From Bordetella parapertussis (lineage in GTDB: Bacteria; Pseudomonadota; Gammaproteobacteria; Burkholderiales; Casimicrobiaceae): 64,000 nucleotides of DNA. Each line of letters opens with the position of its first letter. Within the stretch, counting starts at the first letter, position 1. The stretch lies in assembly GCA_943331295.2 (NCBI GenBank), contig CALQLA020000021.1, forward strand, positions 18,597-82,596. The letters run 5' to 3'. The translations under genes were made by a program, and so were the position numbers. The notes under the pieces were generated by a model. It was given only the letters and a program-made list of their open reading frames with translations, was not told where the DNA came from and made no database searches. This document shows positions 7,536 through 16,700 of the stretch, one piece after another.

Positions 7536-9422
7536 TCAGTTCGTGGCGCCGGAACCGCGGCGGACCGCCTCGGCGAGCGCGGCTTCGAGGCAGCGCGTGT
7601 AGTGGGCGGGATCGGCGACCGGGCTCGCCGCGAACGCCGCGCGGATTTCCGCGGCGCAGTCCGCGCGCCAGGCCGGATCGAGCGCCAGGCGGCACGCGAT
7701 CGCGACATACTCGTCGTCGGTGGCGGCGACGGTGGCCGCGAGGCCCAGGTGCGACAGGATGCTGTAGCTCATCCGCTCCGCGTGCCGCTCGCCGCGGCGG
7801 GTGACGACCGGGACGCCCATGTCGAGCGCGGCGGCGGTGGTGTCGCCGCCGGTGTAGGGCATCGTGTCGAGGACGACGTCGATCACCGCGTAGCGGGCGC
7901 GGTCCTTCGCCTCGTTCCACGTCGACGGCAGGAACGCGATGCGATCGGCCGCGATGCCGCCGCGCGCGAGCCGCCGCAGCAGCGCCGCGCGGTCGCCGTC
8001 GAGATACGGCGAGAAGGCGAGCACCGACCCGGGCACGCGGTCGAGGATGTCGCGCCACAGCCGCACGCAGCGCGCCGACAGCTTGACGCGGCCGACGAAC
8101 GTGCCGAACACCACGGCGTCGGCGGCGATGCCCGCGCTCTCGCGCGTCGGCGGCGGGCCTTCCGGCGCCACGCGCCGCAGCGGCAGCACGCAGGTGCCCA
8201 TCGCGAGCGGCGCCTCGATCTGGAAGCGCTGCGCATCCGGCAGGTCGGCCGCCGCGTCCGTCAGCTTGAAGTCGACCTGCTCGAGGCCCACGCAGCCGTG
8301 GTAGCCCAGGTGGGTGACGATCACCGGCGCCGGCTTGTAGAGCAGGATCCCAGGCCGCGCCAGCGACGAGTGCGCCATCAGGTCGACCAGCACGTCGACC
8401 CGGTCGGCGGCGATGCGCTCCGCGGCGGCGAGGTCGTCGGTCGCCGCCAGGCCGACGTAGGCGTCGAAGGTGGCGCGAAAGCGCGCGGTCATCGCGTCCG
8501 CGTCCTCCGGCGGCGACAGCGAGTAGGCGAAGAGCTCGAACCGGCCGCGGTCGTGCGCGGCGAACACCTGCTGCAGCAGGCGGCCCATCACGTGGTCGCG
8601 GAAGTCCGCGGACAGGTAGCCGATCCGCAACCGGCGCGCCGGGGCGCCGTCGCCCGCGCGCCACGCGGCGAGCGGGGGGCGGCCGGCGCGGCGCGCCTGC
8701 TGCAACCGATTGTAGGTGCGGTAGAACGCGAGGAGGGTTTCGCGCGGCACGTCGAGGTACTGCAGCCGCGCCATCACGCCGGCCACGAGGACCGCATCGC
8801 CGGCAACGTACGGCCATTCCTGCGCCAGCGCCAGGTAGCGCGCGATCCGCGTCTCGTCGCCCTGCTCGATCGCGGCGACGAAGCCCGTGCCGACGAGCCG
8901 TGCCGTGGGCGCGGCAACCGCCTCGAAGGCGAGAAAATCCTGCCACGCGTCGTCGTCCCGCGCGAGCGCCAGCAGGCAGCCGCGCAGCGCGAACCAGACG
9001 TCCTCGTCGGCCGGCGCCAGCGCACGCGCTCTCTGGAGGTGGGGCAGCGCGAGGTCGTGGCGCTTCTGCGCGGTGAGCGCCAGCGCGAGGTTGCCGAGCG
9101 CCTCCGGCGCATCCGGCGCCCGCGCCAATGCCCGCTCGAAGTGCCGCTGCGCGTCGGCGTAGCGGAACCGGCGGTGGGCGATCCGGCCCAGCGCGAGCGC
9201 TGCCGCCGGCCAGCCGGGACGCAGCCGCTCCGCCGCGGCGAAGGCGCGCTCGGCGTCGGCGTCGGTCCCGACGTCGAACGCCAGCACGCCGAGGTTGTAA
9301 TGCAGGTCGGCGCGGCCCGGCGCCAGCGCGATCGCCTCGCGGTACGCGGCCATCGCGGCATCGGCGCGGCCGGCCGCGGCGGCGTCGGCTGCGGCCGCCA
9401 GCCAGTCGCGCAGCGTCTTCAT
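7536..9422 (-). CDS. TPR protein with SPINDLY/OGT-type glycosyltransferase domain (GT41)
   Basis: A 628-residue protein. The first 200 or so residues are tetratricopeptide repeats (for example ADLHYNLGVLAFDVGTDADA and APEALGNLALALTAQKRHDL). From about residue 240 comes an OGT_C domain: LRIGYLSADFRDHVMGRLL, DVLVDLMAHSSLARPGI, PAPVIVTHLGYHG, FGTFVGRVKLS and DTMPYTGGDTTAAALDMGVP. The family moves a sugar, usually N-acetylglucosamine from UDP-GlcNAc, onto Ser/Thr of proteins. The position occupied by GHTT in animal OGT reads GGDTT here. ATG overlaps the stop of the MFS gene (ATGA). The acceptor protein and the sugar are unknown. Confidence 0.85.
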   Translation of the reverse strand: MKTLRDWLAAAADAAAAGRADAAMAAYREAIALAPGRADLHYNLGVLAFDVGTDADAERAFAAAERLRPGWPAAALALGRIAHRRFRYADAQRHFERALARAPDAPEALGNLALALTAQKRHDLALPHLQRARALAPADEDVWFALRGCLLALARDDDAWQDFLAFEAVAAPTARLVGTGFVAAIEQGDETRIARYLALAQEWPYVAGDAVLVAGVMARLQYLDVPRETLLAFYRTYNRLQQARRAGRPPLAAWRAGDGAPARRLRIGYLSADFRDHVMGRLLQQVFAAHDRGRFELFAYSLSPPEDADAMTARFRATFDAYVGLAATDDLAAAERIAADRVDVLVDLMAHSSLARPGILLYKPAPVIVTHLGYHGCVGLEQVDFKLTDAAADLPDAQRFQIEAPLAMGTCVLPLRRVAPEGPPPTRESAGIAADAVVFGTFVGRVKLSARCVRLWRDILDRVPGSVLAFSPYLDGDRAALLRRLARGGIAADRIAFLPSTWNEAKDRARYAVIDVVLDTMPYTGGDTTAAALDMGVPVVTRRGERHAERMSYSILSHLGLAATVAATDDEYVAIACRLALDPAWRADCAAEIRAAFAASPVADPAHYTRCLEAALAEAVRRGSGATN

Positions 9423-10648
9423 GCGGCGGCGACCGGCGCGTCGTGGACGCGCGCATGCCGGTTCCAGCCGTACAGGAACCACGCGTAGGACGCCGCATAG
9501 ATCACCAGCACCAGCGCGAACGCGATGCGCAGGCCACCGGCGGTGTCCTGGCCGAACGAATCCTTGGCCACGTCGACGACGACGCCGATGCCCCACTGGA
9601 AGGCGAAGCTGGTGCTGAACATCACGAGGTTCGCCGCGGTGTTGGCGCGGCCGGAGAGTTCCGCCGCGATGCCGTCGTTCAGCACGGTGAAGGCGAGGAT
9701 GTTGACGACGGCGCCCAGCCCGTACAGGCCCCACCACAGCAGCACGCCGGGCACGCGCAGCAGGATCGCGACGAACGCCAGGCCCATCACGCCGAAACCG
9801 GCGGCGAAGATGTGCCGCGCGCGGATGCCGCGGCGGGCGAGGCGGGTCGAGAAGAGCCCCACCGAGAAATAGCCGACGGCCATCACCACGCCCACCAGCA
9901 GCAGGCAGCCGGCCGCGGCCGGCCGCGTCCAGCCCTCGACCTCGATCAGCCACGGCACCGACCAGAGCCCCTGCACCGCCATGAACGACCCCATGCCGCA
10001 GGAAGCGACCGGAACGATCCACCAGAACCGCCGCAGCGCCAGCACGCTGCACACGCCCCGCCACTGCGCGGCCAGGCCGACGGTCTGCGGATGCTTGGCG
10101 ATGTCGGGCACGCGCAGGAAGATCGCGATCGCCACCGCGTACGTGACGCCGGCGAAGCCCATGAAGATCACGCGCCACGTCGTCACGCCGAGCGCCGCCT
10201 GCAGCGGCGCCGTCGCGAGCAGCGCGCCGACGGAGCCGGCGACCATCATCCATCCCGACAGCGACGCCTGCTTCGGGCCGGGGTACCACGTCGCGATCGC
10301 CTTCAGCGGCGCCATCAGGCACACGGCGGAGCCGACGCCGATCAGCGCGCGGCCGATGACGAGCCCGGACAGGTCGTGCGCGCTCGCGAACAGCAGCGCG
10401 CCGGTGCCGCCGATCGCCAGCAGCACCGGCTCGACGCGGCGGGGACCAAAGCGGTCGAGCAGCATGCCGGCGGGAATCTGCACCGCGGCGAACGCGACGA
10501 AGTACGCGCCGGTGAGGAATCCGAGCGCGCCCGGCGAGAGCCCGAGCTCGCGCGTGAGGTCAGGCGAGATCACCGCGTTGACCATCCGGTACAGGTACGA
10601 CAGCAGGTAGCCCGCGGCGAACGGAAAGTAGATTCGGGTGAAGCTCAT
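9419..10648 (-). CDS. Major facilitator superfamily transporter
   Basis: A 409-residue integral membrane protein with about 12 hydrophobic segments. It carries the loop 2-3 motif in GMLLDRFGPRRVEPVLLAIG and a second-half equivalent in STRLARRGIRARHIF. PLKAIATWYPGPKQASLSGW resembles the anion:cation symporter and related MFS groups. The substrate cannot be assigned. It is the first gene of the operon with the OGT-like enzyme, mpl and the esterase, and its stop codon overlaps the glycosyltransferase start, so the two are probably made together. No strong ribosome binding site precedes the chosen ATG at 10646-10648; longer in-frame starts look spurious. Confidence 0.9.
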   Translation of the reverse strand: MSFTRIYFPFAAGYLLSYLYRMVNAVISPDLTRELGLSPGALGFLTGAYFVAFAAVQIPAGMLLDRFGPRRVEPVLLAIGGTGALLFASAHDLSGLVIGRALIGVGSAVCLMAPLKAIATWYPGPKQASLSGWMMVAGSVGALLATAPLQAALGVTTWRVIFMGFAGVTYAVAIAIFLRVPDIAKHPQTVGLAAQWRGVCSVLALRRFWWIVPVASCGMGSFMAVQGLWSVPWLIEVEGWTRPAAAGCLLLVGVVMAVGYFSVGLFSTRLARRGIRARHIFAAGFGVMGLAFVAILLRVPGVLLWWGLYGLGAVVNILAFTVLNDGIAAELSGRANTAANLVMFSTSFAFQWGIGVVVDVAKDSFGQDTAGGLRIAFALVLVIYAASYAWFLYGWNRHARVHDAPVAAA

Positions 10649-10783
10649 CGTGGCGGGAGCCGGCAGGGCGGGCAGGGAGACAGGGCGCGGCGAACGCGCC
10701 GGAACCGCCAATAATCTCACGCCGCGCGACACGCGGGTACGGCCGCGCCTATGATGACCGGGTCGCCACCCTTGGAGACTCCC

Positions 10784-11275
10784 ATGCGACTCGACGGTTC
10801 CTGCCACTGCGGCGCCGTGCATTTCCACGTGGAATCGCACACGCCCTACCCGTTCCTGCGCTGCTACTGCTCGATCTGCCGCAAGACCGACGGCGGCGGC
10901 GGCTAAGCGATCAACATCATGGGCGACGCCGCGACGCTGTCGGTGCGCGGCGCGAAGAACGTCGCCGTCTACCGGGCGCGCCTGTCCGCAGGGCCGGGCA
11001 AGCGCCGCACCCGGTCGCCGGGGCGCCGGCATTGCTGCGCGCTGTGCGGCAGCGCGCTGTGGGTCGACGACCCGCGCTGGCCGGAATGGGTGTACCCGTT
11101 CGCGTCGGCGATCGACACCCCGCTGCCGAAGCCGCCCGAGGACGTCCTGATGATGCTCGACTTCGCGGCCCCGTGGGCCGAGATGCCGACGGGGAAGGAG
11201 CACCGGCATTTTGCCGAGTACCCGGAGGAGTCGATCATCGGCTGGCACGAGAAGCGCAAGCTCGTGGTGCCCTGA
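10784..11275 (+). pseudogene. GFA-family protein broken by an in-frame stop codon
   Basis: The frame starts at an ATG preceded by GGAG and reads CHCGAV, CYCSICRK, a glycine run, TAA at 10904-10906, then AINIMGDAATLSVRG, CCALCGSALW and a tail to 11275. The cysteine motifs are those of the GFA (glutathione-dependent formaldehyde-activating enzyme) zinc-binding fold. The reading frame is kept on both sides of the stop, and family members usually have GGGGYAIN here, so a TAC or TAT tyrosine codon appears to have become TAA at codon 41 of 163. Restart at the ATG at 10919 would lose the first two zinc-binding motifs. Sequencing error is the alternative to real decay. Confidence 0.85.
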
Positions 11276-11292
11276 TCGCACTCAGCCGCCCT

Positions 11293-11374
11293 TAGCCCGG
11301 TGAATGCGAAACCCGGGTGGACGGGGCCATGGGCACGGTCGCCCCGGGTTTCGCATTCGCTCAACGCCGGGCTA
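11293..11374. repeat. Long palindromic intergenic repeat, copy 2
   Basis: The arms are 11293-11320 and 11343-11374. They share TAGCCCGG, GCGAAACCCGGG and complements with copies 1 and 3, but the inner arm is altered by matching changes on both sides (AATGC against GCATT). That compensation suggests selection on pairing or replacement of a whole element. It lies between two convergent genes. Confidence 0.8.
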
Positions 11375-11382
11375 CGCGTCCT

Positions 11383-12201
11383 TCACTCGAAGCTGAGCTC
11401 GAGCCCGCCGATGCCGAGCGCGCCGTAGTCGCTCGTCCAGGTCTCGCCGGCAACGACGGGCCACGCGTCGGTCACGGTGCCGGTGGTGATCACCTCGCCG
11501 GCGGCGAGCGGCGGCGCTTCCGGCTGCGCGGCCAGCACGCGCGCCAGATGCGCGAGCGCCAGCGCCGGGCTGCCGAGCACGTTGCTCCCGACACCGGTCT
11601 CGACCAGCGTGCCGCCGCGCGCGAGGCGGAGCACGAACGTCGGCAGCCCCGCCGCCAGCGCCGCACGGTTGGCGTCGGTGACGGCCGTCCGCGCGCCGAC
11701 GACGAGCGCCCCGTGCAGGCCGAACGCCGCGGTGCAGTCGGCGGCGGTGAATTTCCAGTCGGGGAAATGGCTCTGGACGATTTCAAAGCCCGGGGCGATC
11801 CAGTCGACCGCCGCCAGGATCACCACCGCGTCGTCGGTGACAGGCACCGGCGCCTTCAGACCGAACACCACCTCGGGCTCGATCCGCGGCTGCACCAGCC
11901 CGGCGAGCCGCAGCACGGCGCGGCCCGTCGGCGCAAAGTGGACCGTCTGCGTCCACGCGTGCGCCCACATCGGCTGGTAGACGCCATAGCGCGCCCAGAT
12001 CGTGCGGTTGGTGAAGCCGATCTTGCGCGCCGCCGGCTGCCAGCCCTGCGCGCGGCGCCGGCGCTCGATCTCGAACAGCACCGCGTAGGCGGCCGGTACG
12101 TCGAAACCGGGCTCCTCGGCGCTGATCGGCGGCAGCTGCGTCGCCTGGTCATAGGCGGCGATGAGTCGGGTCGCGATCTTCCCGATGTCCGGCCCGGTCA
12201 T
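11383..12201 (-). CDS. 2-keto-4-pentenoate hydratase-like / FAH-superfamily enzyme
   Basis: A 272-residue protein resembling hydratases and decarboxylases of meta-cleavage pathways (MhpD/DmpE/NahM type, fumarylacetoacetate hydrolase superfamily). Visible features are AARKIGFTNRTIW, the metal-ligand region IEPEVVFGLKAP, AVDWIAPGFEIVQSHFPDWKFTAAD in two parts, and GSPALALAHLARVL. These enzymes act on 2-oxo-pent-4-enoate-type products of aromatic ring fission in the cytoplasm. No other meta-pathway gene lies next to it, so the true substrate is uncertain. The gene stands alone and converges on the broken GFA gene across the palindromic repeat. Confidence 0.8.
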   Translation of the reverse strand: MTGPDIGKIATRLIAAYDQATQLPPISAEEPGFDVPAAYAVLFEIERRRRAQGWQPAARKIGFTNRTIWARYGVYQPMWAHAWTQTVHFAPTGRAVLRLAGLVQPRIEPEVVFGLKAPVPVTDDAVVILAAVDWIAPGFEIVQSHFPDWKFTAADCTAAFGLHGALVVGARTAVTDANRAALAAGLPTFVLRLARGGTLVETGVGSNVLGSPALALAHLARVLAAQPEAPPLAAGEVITTGTVTDAWPVVAGETWTSDYGALGIGGLELSFE

Positions 12202-12247
12202 GGTGCCTTCCTCCCTGCTGTAGCCGCGGTTGCGCTTCCGCCGGCCG

Positions 12248-12448
12248 TCACTTCGACCACCCCAGCGCGCGCATCACCGGCGTGACGCCCGCGAAGATCG
12301 CGACCGCCACGGGCAGGCCGATGGCCACGGCGACCAGCGCGGCCGCCACGCCGGCGAGACCCAGCCAAGCGCCGGCCGACCAGCCGGCCACCGCGCCGAT
12401 GCCCCCGGAAACGACAATGCAGAAGATGCTGACGGCGACCGATTTCAT
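12248..12448 (-). CDS. Small two-helix membrane protein, unknown function
   Basis: A 66-residue frame starting MKSVAVSIFCIVVSGG with two hydrophobic stretches, the second LVAVAIGLPVAVAIFAGVTP. The small size, an ATG start and hydrophobic composition support a real inner-membrane microprotein, but the family is not recognised. It is transcribed divergently from the aminotransferase, sharing a 100-base gap. Confidence 0.5.
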   Translation of the reverse strand: MKSVAVSIFCIVVSGGIGAVAGWSAGAWLGLAGVAAALVAVAIGLPVAVAIFAGVTPVMRALGWSK

Positions 12449-12474
12449 CGTGTGGACAGTTACGTTGGCAGCGC

Positions 12475-12504
12475 TTGCGAAACGGACCCGGACGCAAGTA
12501 TAAA
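12475..12504 (+). promoter_or_regulatory. Candidate sigma-70 promoter of the aminotransferase
   Basis: TTGCGA (12475-12480) and TATAAA (12499-12504) are separated by 18 bases. They lie 48 bases before the aminotransferase ATG, in a locally AT-rich patch of a GC-rich region. Confidence 0.5.
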
Positions 12505-12551
12505 GGTCGCACGCTCCCCTGCCCCTCGCGCCCCCGCGCCCTTCCCCTACC

Positions 12552-13745
12552 ATGCCCCCTCTTTCCGCGCCTCCGGCCTCGCCGACCGCCCGCCGTGCCA
12601 TCGTCGAGCTGGTCGCTTCGCAGATCCGCGAAGTCGCCAACGCCGGGATGGGCGATCCGGCCATCCTGCCGTTCTGGTTCGGCGAGCCCGACGAGGTGAC
12701 GCCGCCGTTCATCCGCGACGCGGCCACCGCCGCGCTCGCCCGCGGCGAGACGTTCTACACCGAGAACCTCGGCATCCCCGAGCTGCGCGAGACGATCGCC
12801 GGCTACGTGTCGCGCCTGCACCGGCCGACGCCGCCCGGCGAGATCGCCGTCACGGCGTCCGGGATGTCCGCGCTGATGCTGTGCGTGGAGGCGCTGGTCG
12901 GCCCCGGCGACCGGGTGGTCGTCGTGACGCCGCTGTGGCCGAACCTGCCCGAGATCCCGAAGATCCTCGGCGCCGACGTCGTCCGCGTGCCGCTCGCGTT
13001 CGGACCGGCCGGCTGGACGCTCGACGCCGACCGCCTGCTGGCCGCGCTGACGCCGGGCACGCGCGCGCTGATGATCAACTCGCCCAACAACCCGACCGGC
13101 TGGACGCTCGACGCCGCAACGCAAGGCGTGATCCTCGCGCACTGCCGGCGGCACGGCATCTGGATCATCGCCGACGACGTCTACGAGCGGCTCTGGTACG
13201 GCCACAGCGGGGGTGGAGTCGCCTGCGCGCCGTCGTTCCTCGACCTCGCCGCCGATGGCGACAGGCTGGTGTCGACCAACAGCTTCTCCAAGTCGTGGCT
13301 GATGACGGGCTGGCGCCTGGGCTGGATCGTCGCGCCGCCCGCGCTGATCCCGGAGCTCGGCAAGCTGATCGAATACAACACGTCGTGCTCGCCGTCGTTC
13401 GTCCAGCGCGCCGGCGTGGCCGCGATTCGCGCCGGCGAGCCGACGATCGCGCGCACGCTGACTCGCTACCGCGCCGCGCGCGATTTCCTGGTGCGCGAAC
13501 TCAACGCGATTCCCGGCGTCGAAGCCGCATCGCCGGCGGGCGCCATGTACCTGTTCTTCCGGATCGAACGCATGACGGACAGCCTCGCGTTCTGCAAGCG
13601 GCTCGTGAGCGAGGGCAAGCTGGGCCTGGCACCCGGCAGCGCGTTCGGGCCCGAGGGCGACGGCTTCGTCCGCTGGTGCTTCGCCGCCGGCGAGGACCGC
13701 CTGGCCGACGGCGTCGGCCGCCTCCGTCGCTTCCTCGGCGCCTGA
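12552..13745 (+). CDS. Pyridoxal-phosphate-dependent aminotransferase (class I/II)
   Basis: A 397-residue fold-type I aminotransferase. Expected features are present: FWFGEPDEVTPPFIRDA, TASGMSALMLCVEAL (phosphate-binding loop), INSPNNPTGWTLD, IIADDVYERLWYG, and the PLP lysine in TNSFSKSWLMTGWRLGW; the C-terminal arginine of the substrate site is probably in DGFVRWCF. It resembles aspartate/aromatic-type aminotransferases, but the amino donor cannot be told from sequence. It is followed 46 bases later by the alpha-2-macroglobulin gene on the same strand; there is no functional link other than position. Confidence 0.9.
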   Translation: MPPLSAPPASPTARRAIVELVASQIREVANAGMGDPAILPFWFGEPDEVTPPFIRDAATAALARGETFYTENLGIPELRETIAGYVSRLHRPTPPGEIAVTASGMSALMLCVEALVGPGDRVVVVTPLWPNLPEIPKILGADVVRVPLAFGPAGWTLDADRLLAALTPGTRALMINSPNNPTGWTLDAATQGVILAHCRRHGIWIIADDVYERLWYGHSGGGVACAPSFLDLAADGDRLVSTNSFSKSWLMTGWRLGWIVAPPALIPELGKLIEYNTSCSPSFVQRAGVAAIRAGEPTIARTLTRYRAARDFLVRELNAIPGVEAASPAGAMYLFFRIERMTDSLAFCKRLVSEGKLGLAPGSAFGPEGDGFVRWCFAAGEDRLADGVGRLRRFLGA

Positions 13746-13791
13746 ATCCCCGCATCCGACTTCCGCCCCCGCCGACCACTGCCGGACCCCC

Positions 13792-16700
13792 ATGCGCCCC
13801 CTTCGCCCCGCCGTCATCGCGTGCCTCGCGCGCCTTTTCATCGCCCTCGCCGCAGTCGCCTCCGGTACGGCCTTTGCTGCCGCCGGCGACACCGTCGAGC
13901 TGTTCTCGCCGCAGGGCACGGTCAAGGGCGTGCGCCAGGCGAGCGCGCGCTTCGCGGCGCCGATGGTGCCGTTCGGCGACCCGCGCCGCGTCGATCCGTT
14001 CACCATCGACTGCCCGGTGAAGGGCCGCGGTCGCTGGGCCGACATGAAGAACTGGGTCTACGACTTCGATGCCGACCTGCCGGCCGGCGTGCGCTGCAGC
14101 TTCACCGTCGCCGCCGGCCTGACCGCGGTCGACGGCACTCCCGTCGCGGGCGGCCAGCAGTTCGCCTTCGGCACCGGGGGCCCCGCGATCCTGCGCAGTC
14201 TCCCGTACGAGGGCGGCCGGATCGACGAGAACCAGGTGTTCATCCTCGGCCTCGACGCGCCGGCCGACGCCGCGTCGATCGCCGCCCACGCCTACTGCAC
14301 GGCCGCGGGCATCCACGAGCGGATCGGCGTGCGGATCGTCGGCGGCGACGAGCGCCGCACGATCCTCGACAACCGCAAGTCGTTCGCGGCGAGCTGGCTG
14401 CGGCTGGTGCTGGTCGACCCCGACACGGGGAGGAGCCGCGCCTTCGCGTTCGCGCTGCCACCGTCCGGCAGCGACGAGGACAAGTTCCGGCGGCTGCGCG
14501 ACGCGCCGGATTCGCCGCTGGTGACGCTCGCCTGCGCGCGGACGCTCCCCGCGGGCGCGGACATGAAGCTCGTCTGGGGCAAGGGTGTCGCGACGACCAC
14601 CGGCATCGCCGCCGCCGCGGACCAGGCGCTCGCCTTCAAGGTGCAGCCCGCCTTCCGCGCGGCGTTCACCTGCGAGCGCGTCAACCGCAACGCGCAGTGC
14701 CTGTCGATCCTGCCGCTCAACCTGACGTTCACCGCGCCCATCGCCCGCCGCGATGCGGCGCAAATCCGGCTGGTCGGCGCGACCGGCACGGTCTACCCGG
14801 CAAAGCTGCCCAAGGGGACCGACGGCGACGCGGTCGAGGCGGTGAGCTTCGGCCCCGGCCTGCCCGAGCAGGCAACGTTCCGGCTGGAACTGCCCGCGGG
14901 TCTCAAGGACGACGCCGGCAGGCCGCTCACCAACGCCGCGACCTTCCCGCTGAAGGTGCAGACCGACGCGCTGCCGCCGCTCGCCAAGTTCCCCGGCGAC
15001 TTCGGGATACTCGAGGCCCGGCTGCCGGACGGCGCGACGCCGCTCCTGCCCGTCACCGTGCGCAATCTCGAGCCGGTGATCGCCGGCGTCATCGGCACCG
15101 CCGGCCCCAAGGGCACGGCGGCAGCGGCACCCGCATCCGCCACGCCCGCCCCGCCGGCCGCCGACGGCACGATCCCCGGGCAGATCGCGCGCGTGCGCCC
15201 GGGCGAGGAGATGAAGGTCGTCGACTGGCTGCGCCGCATCGACGCCGGCGCGCGGATCGAGCGCGAGTGGGACGAGAAGAACAACCGCTCCGTCGTGCTC
15301 CGCCACGGCGGTGCGCAATCGATCTTCACGGGGAAGGACGCGCGCGAGGCGATCGGGCTGCCGAAGCCGCTCGGCGCCAAGGCATTCGAAGTGATCGGCA
15401 TTCCGCTCGCGGCGCCCGGCTTCTACGTCGTCGAGCTCGCGAGCCCGCGCCTGGGCGCCGCCCTCTTCGGCGTGAGCAAGCCCTACTACGTGCGCACGTC
15501 GACGCTCGTCACCAACCTCGGCGTCCACTTCAAGCTGGGCCGCGAGTCGTCGCTCGCCTGGGTCACCGCGCTGGCCGACGGCAAGCCGGTGGCGAAGGCC
15601 GAGGTCAACGTCCGCGACTGCAGCGGCCGCTCGTACTGGAAGGGGACCACCGACGCGTCGGGCATCGCCCGCATCGCGCAGGCGCTGCCGCGGCGCGAGC
15701 TGCTGCCGAAGTGCACCGACGGCGGCCGCAACGAGTACTTCGTCACCGCGCGCGTCGGCGCCGATTTCGCGTTCGCGTTTTCCGACTGGGGCGAAGGGAT
15801 CAGCCCGTGGCGCTTCAACGTGCCCACCGCGAGCTGGAGCGGACCCTTCGTCGCGCACGCGGTGCTCGACCGCACGCTGGTGAGGAACGGAGAGACGGTG
15901 TCGATGAAGCTGTTCGTGCGCCGGCAGACCGGCGACGGCTTCGCGCTGGTGGCGCGGGCGCCGCTTGCCGACACGCTGCAGGTGCGCCATCGCGGCTCCG
16001 ACCGCAAGTTCGCGGTGCCGGTGCAGTGGCAGGGCACGCAGCACGGCGAGGCGACGTTCGCCGTGCCGGCCGACGCGCCGACCGGCAGCTACGAGATCTT
16101 CGTCCGCGACTCGCTGGCGGCGGGCTCGAAGGAAGTGCAGGAGCGGCGCGCCGGCGAATTCCGCGTCGAGGCGTTCCGCGTGCCGCTCTTGCGCGCGCGG
16201 ATGCAGGCGGTCGGCGCGCCGTTCGTCAATCCGGCGGCGATCGACCTCGACGTGCAGGTCAACTACCTCGCGGGCGGCGGCGCCGGCGGGTTGCCGGTGA
16301 AGCTGCGCACGCAGCAGTCGCCCCGCGTGACGACGTTTCCCGATTTCGAGGACTACCGCTTCGCCGCCGGCAACGTCACCGAAGGCCGTGAGGAATCGGG
16401 CGACGAGGCCGGCCGGTTCGACATGGGCGCATTCGACGACGACGACTCCGGCGACGACACGGCTGCCGACGGCGCGCGCGGCAACGGCCGCACCGGCGTG
16501 CGCGACCAGGACCTGAAGCTCGACGCCGCCGGCGGCGCGCGGGCGTCGATCCGGGACCTCGGCCGCGACGTGAAGAACCCCGAAGTGCCGCGCGACCTGG
16601 TCGCCGAGCTCGAGTACCGCGACCCCAACGGCGAGACGCTGACGGCGGCTACGCGCGTGCCGATCTGGCCGTCGCGGATCCTGCTCGCGATCCGCCCCGA

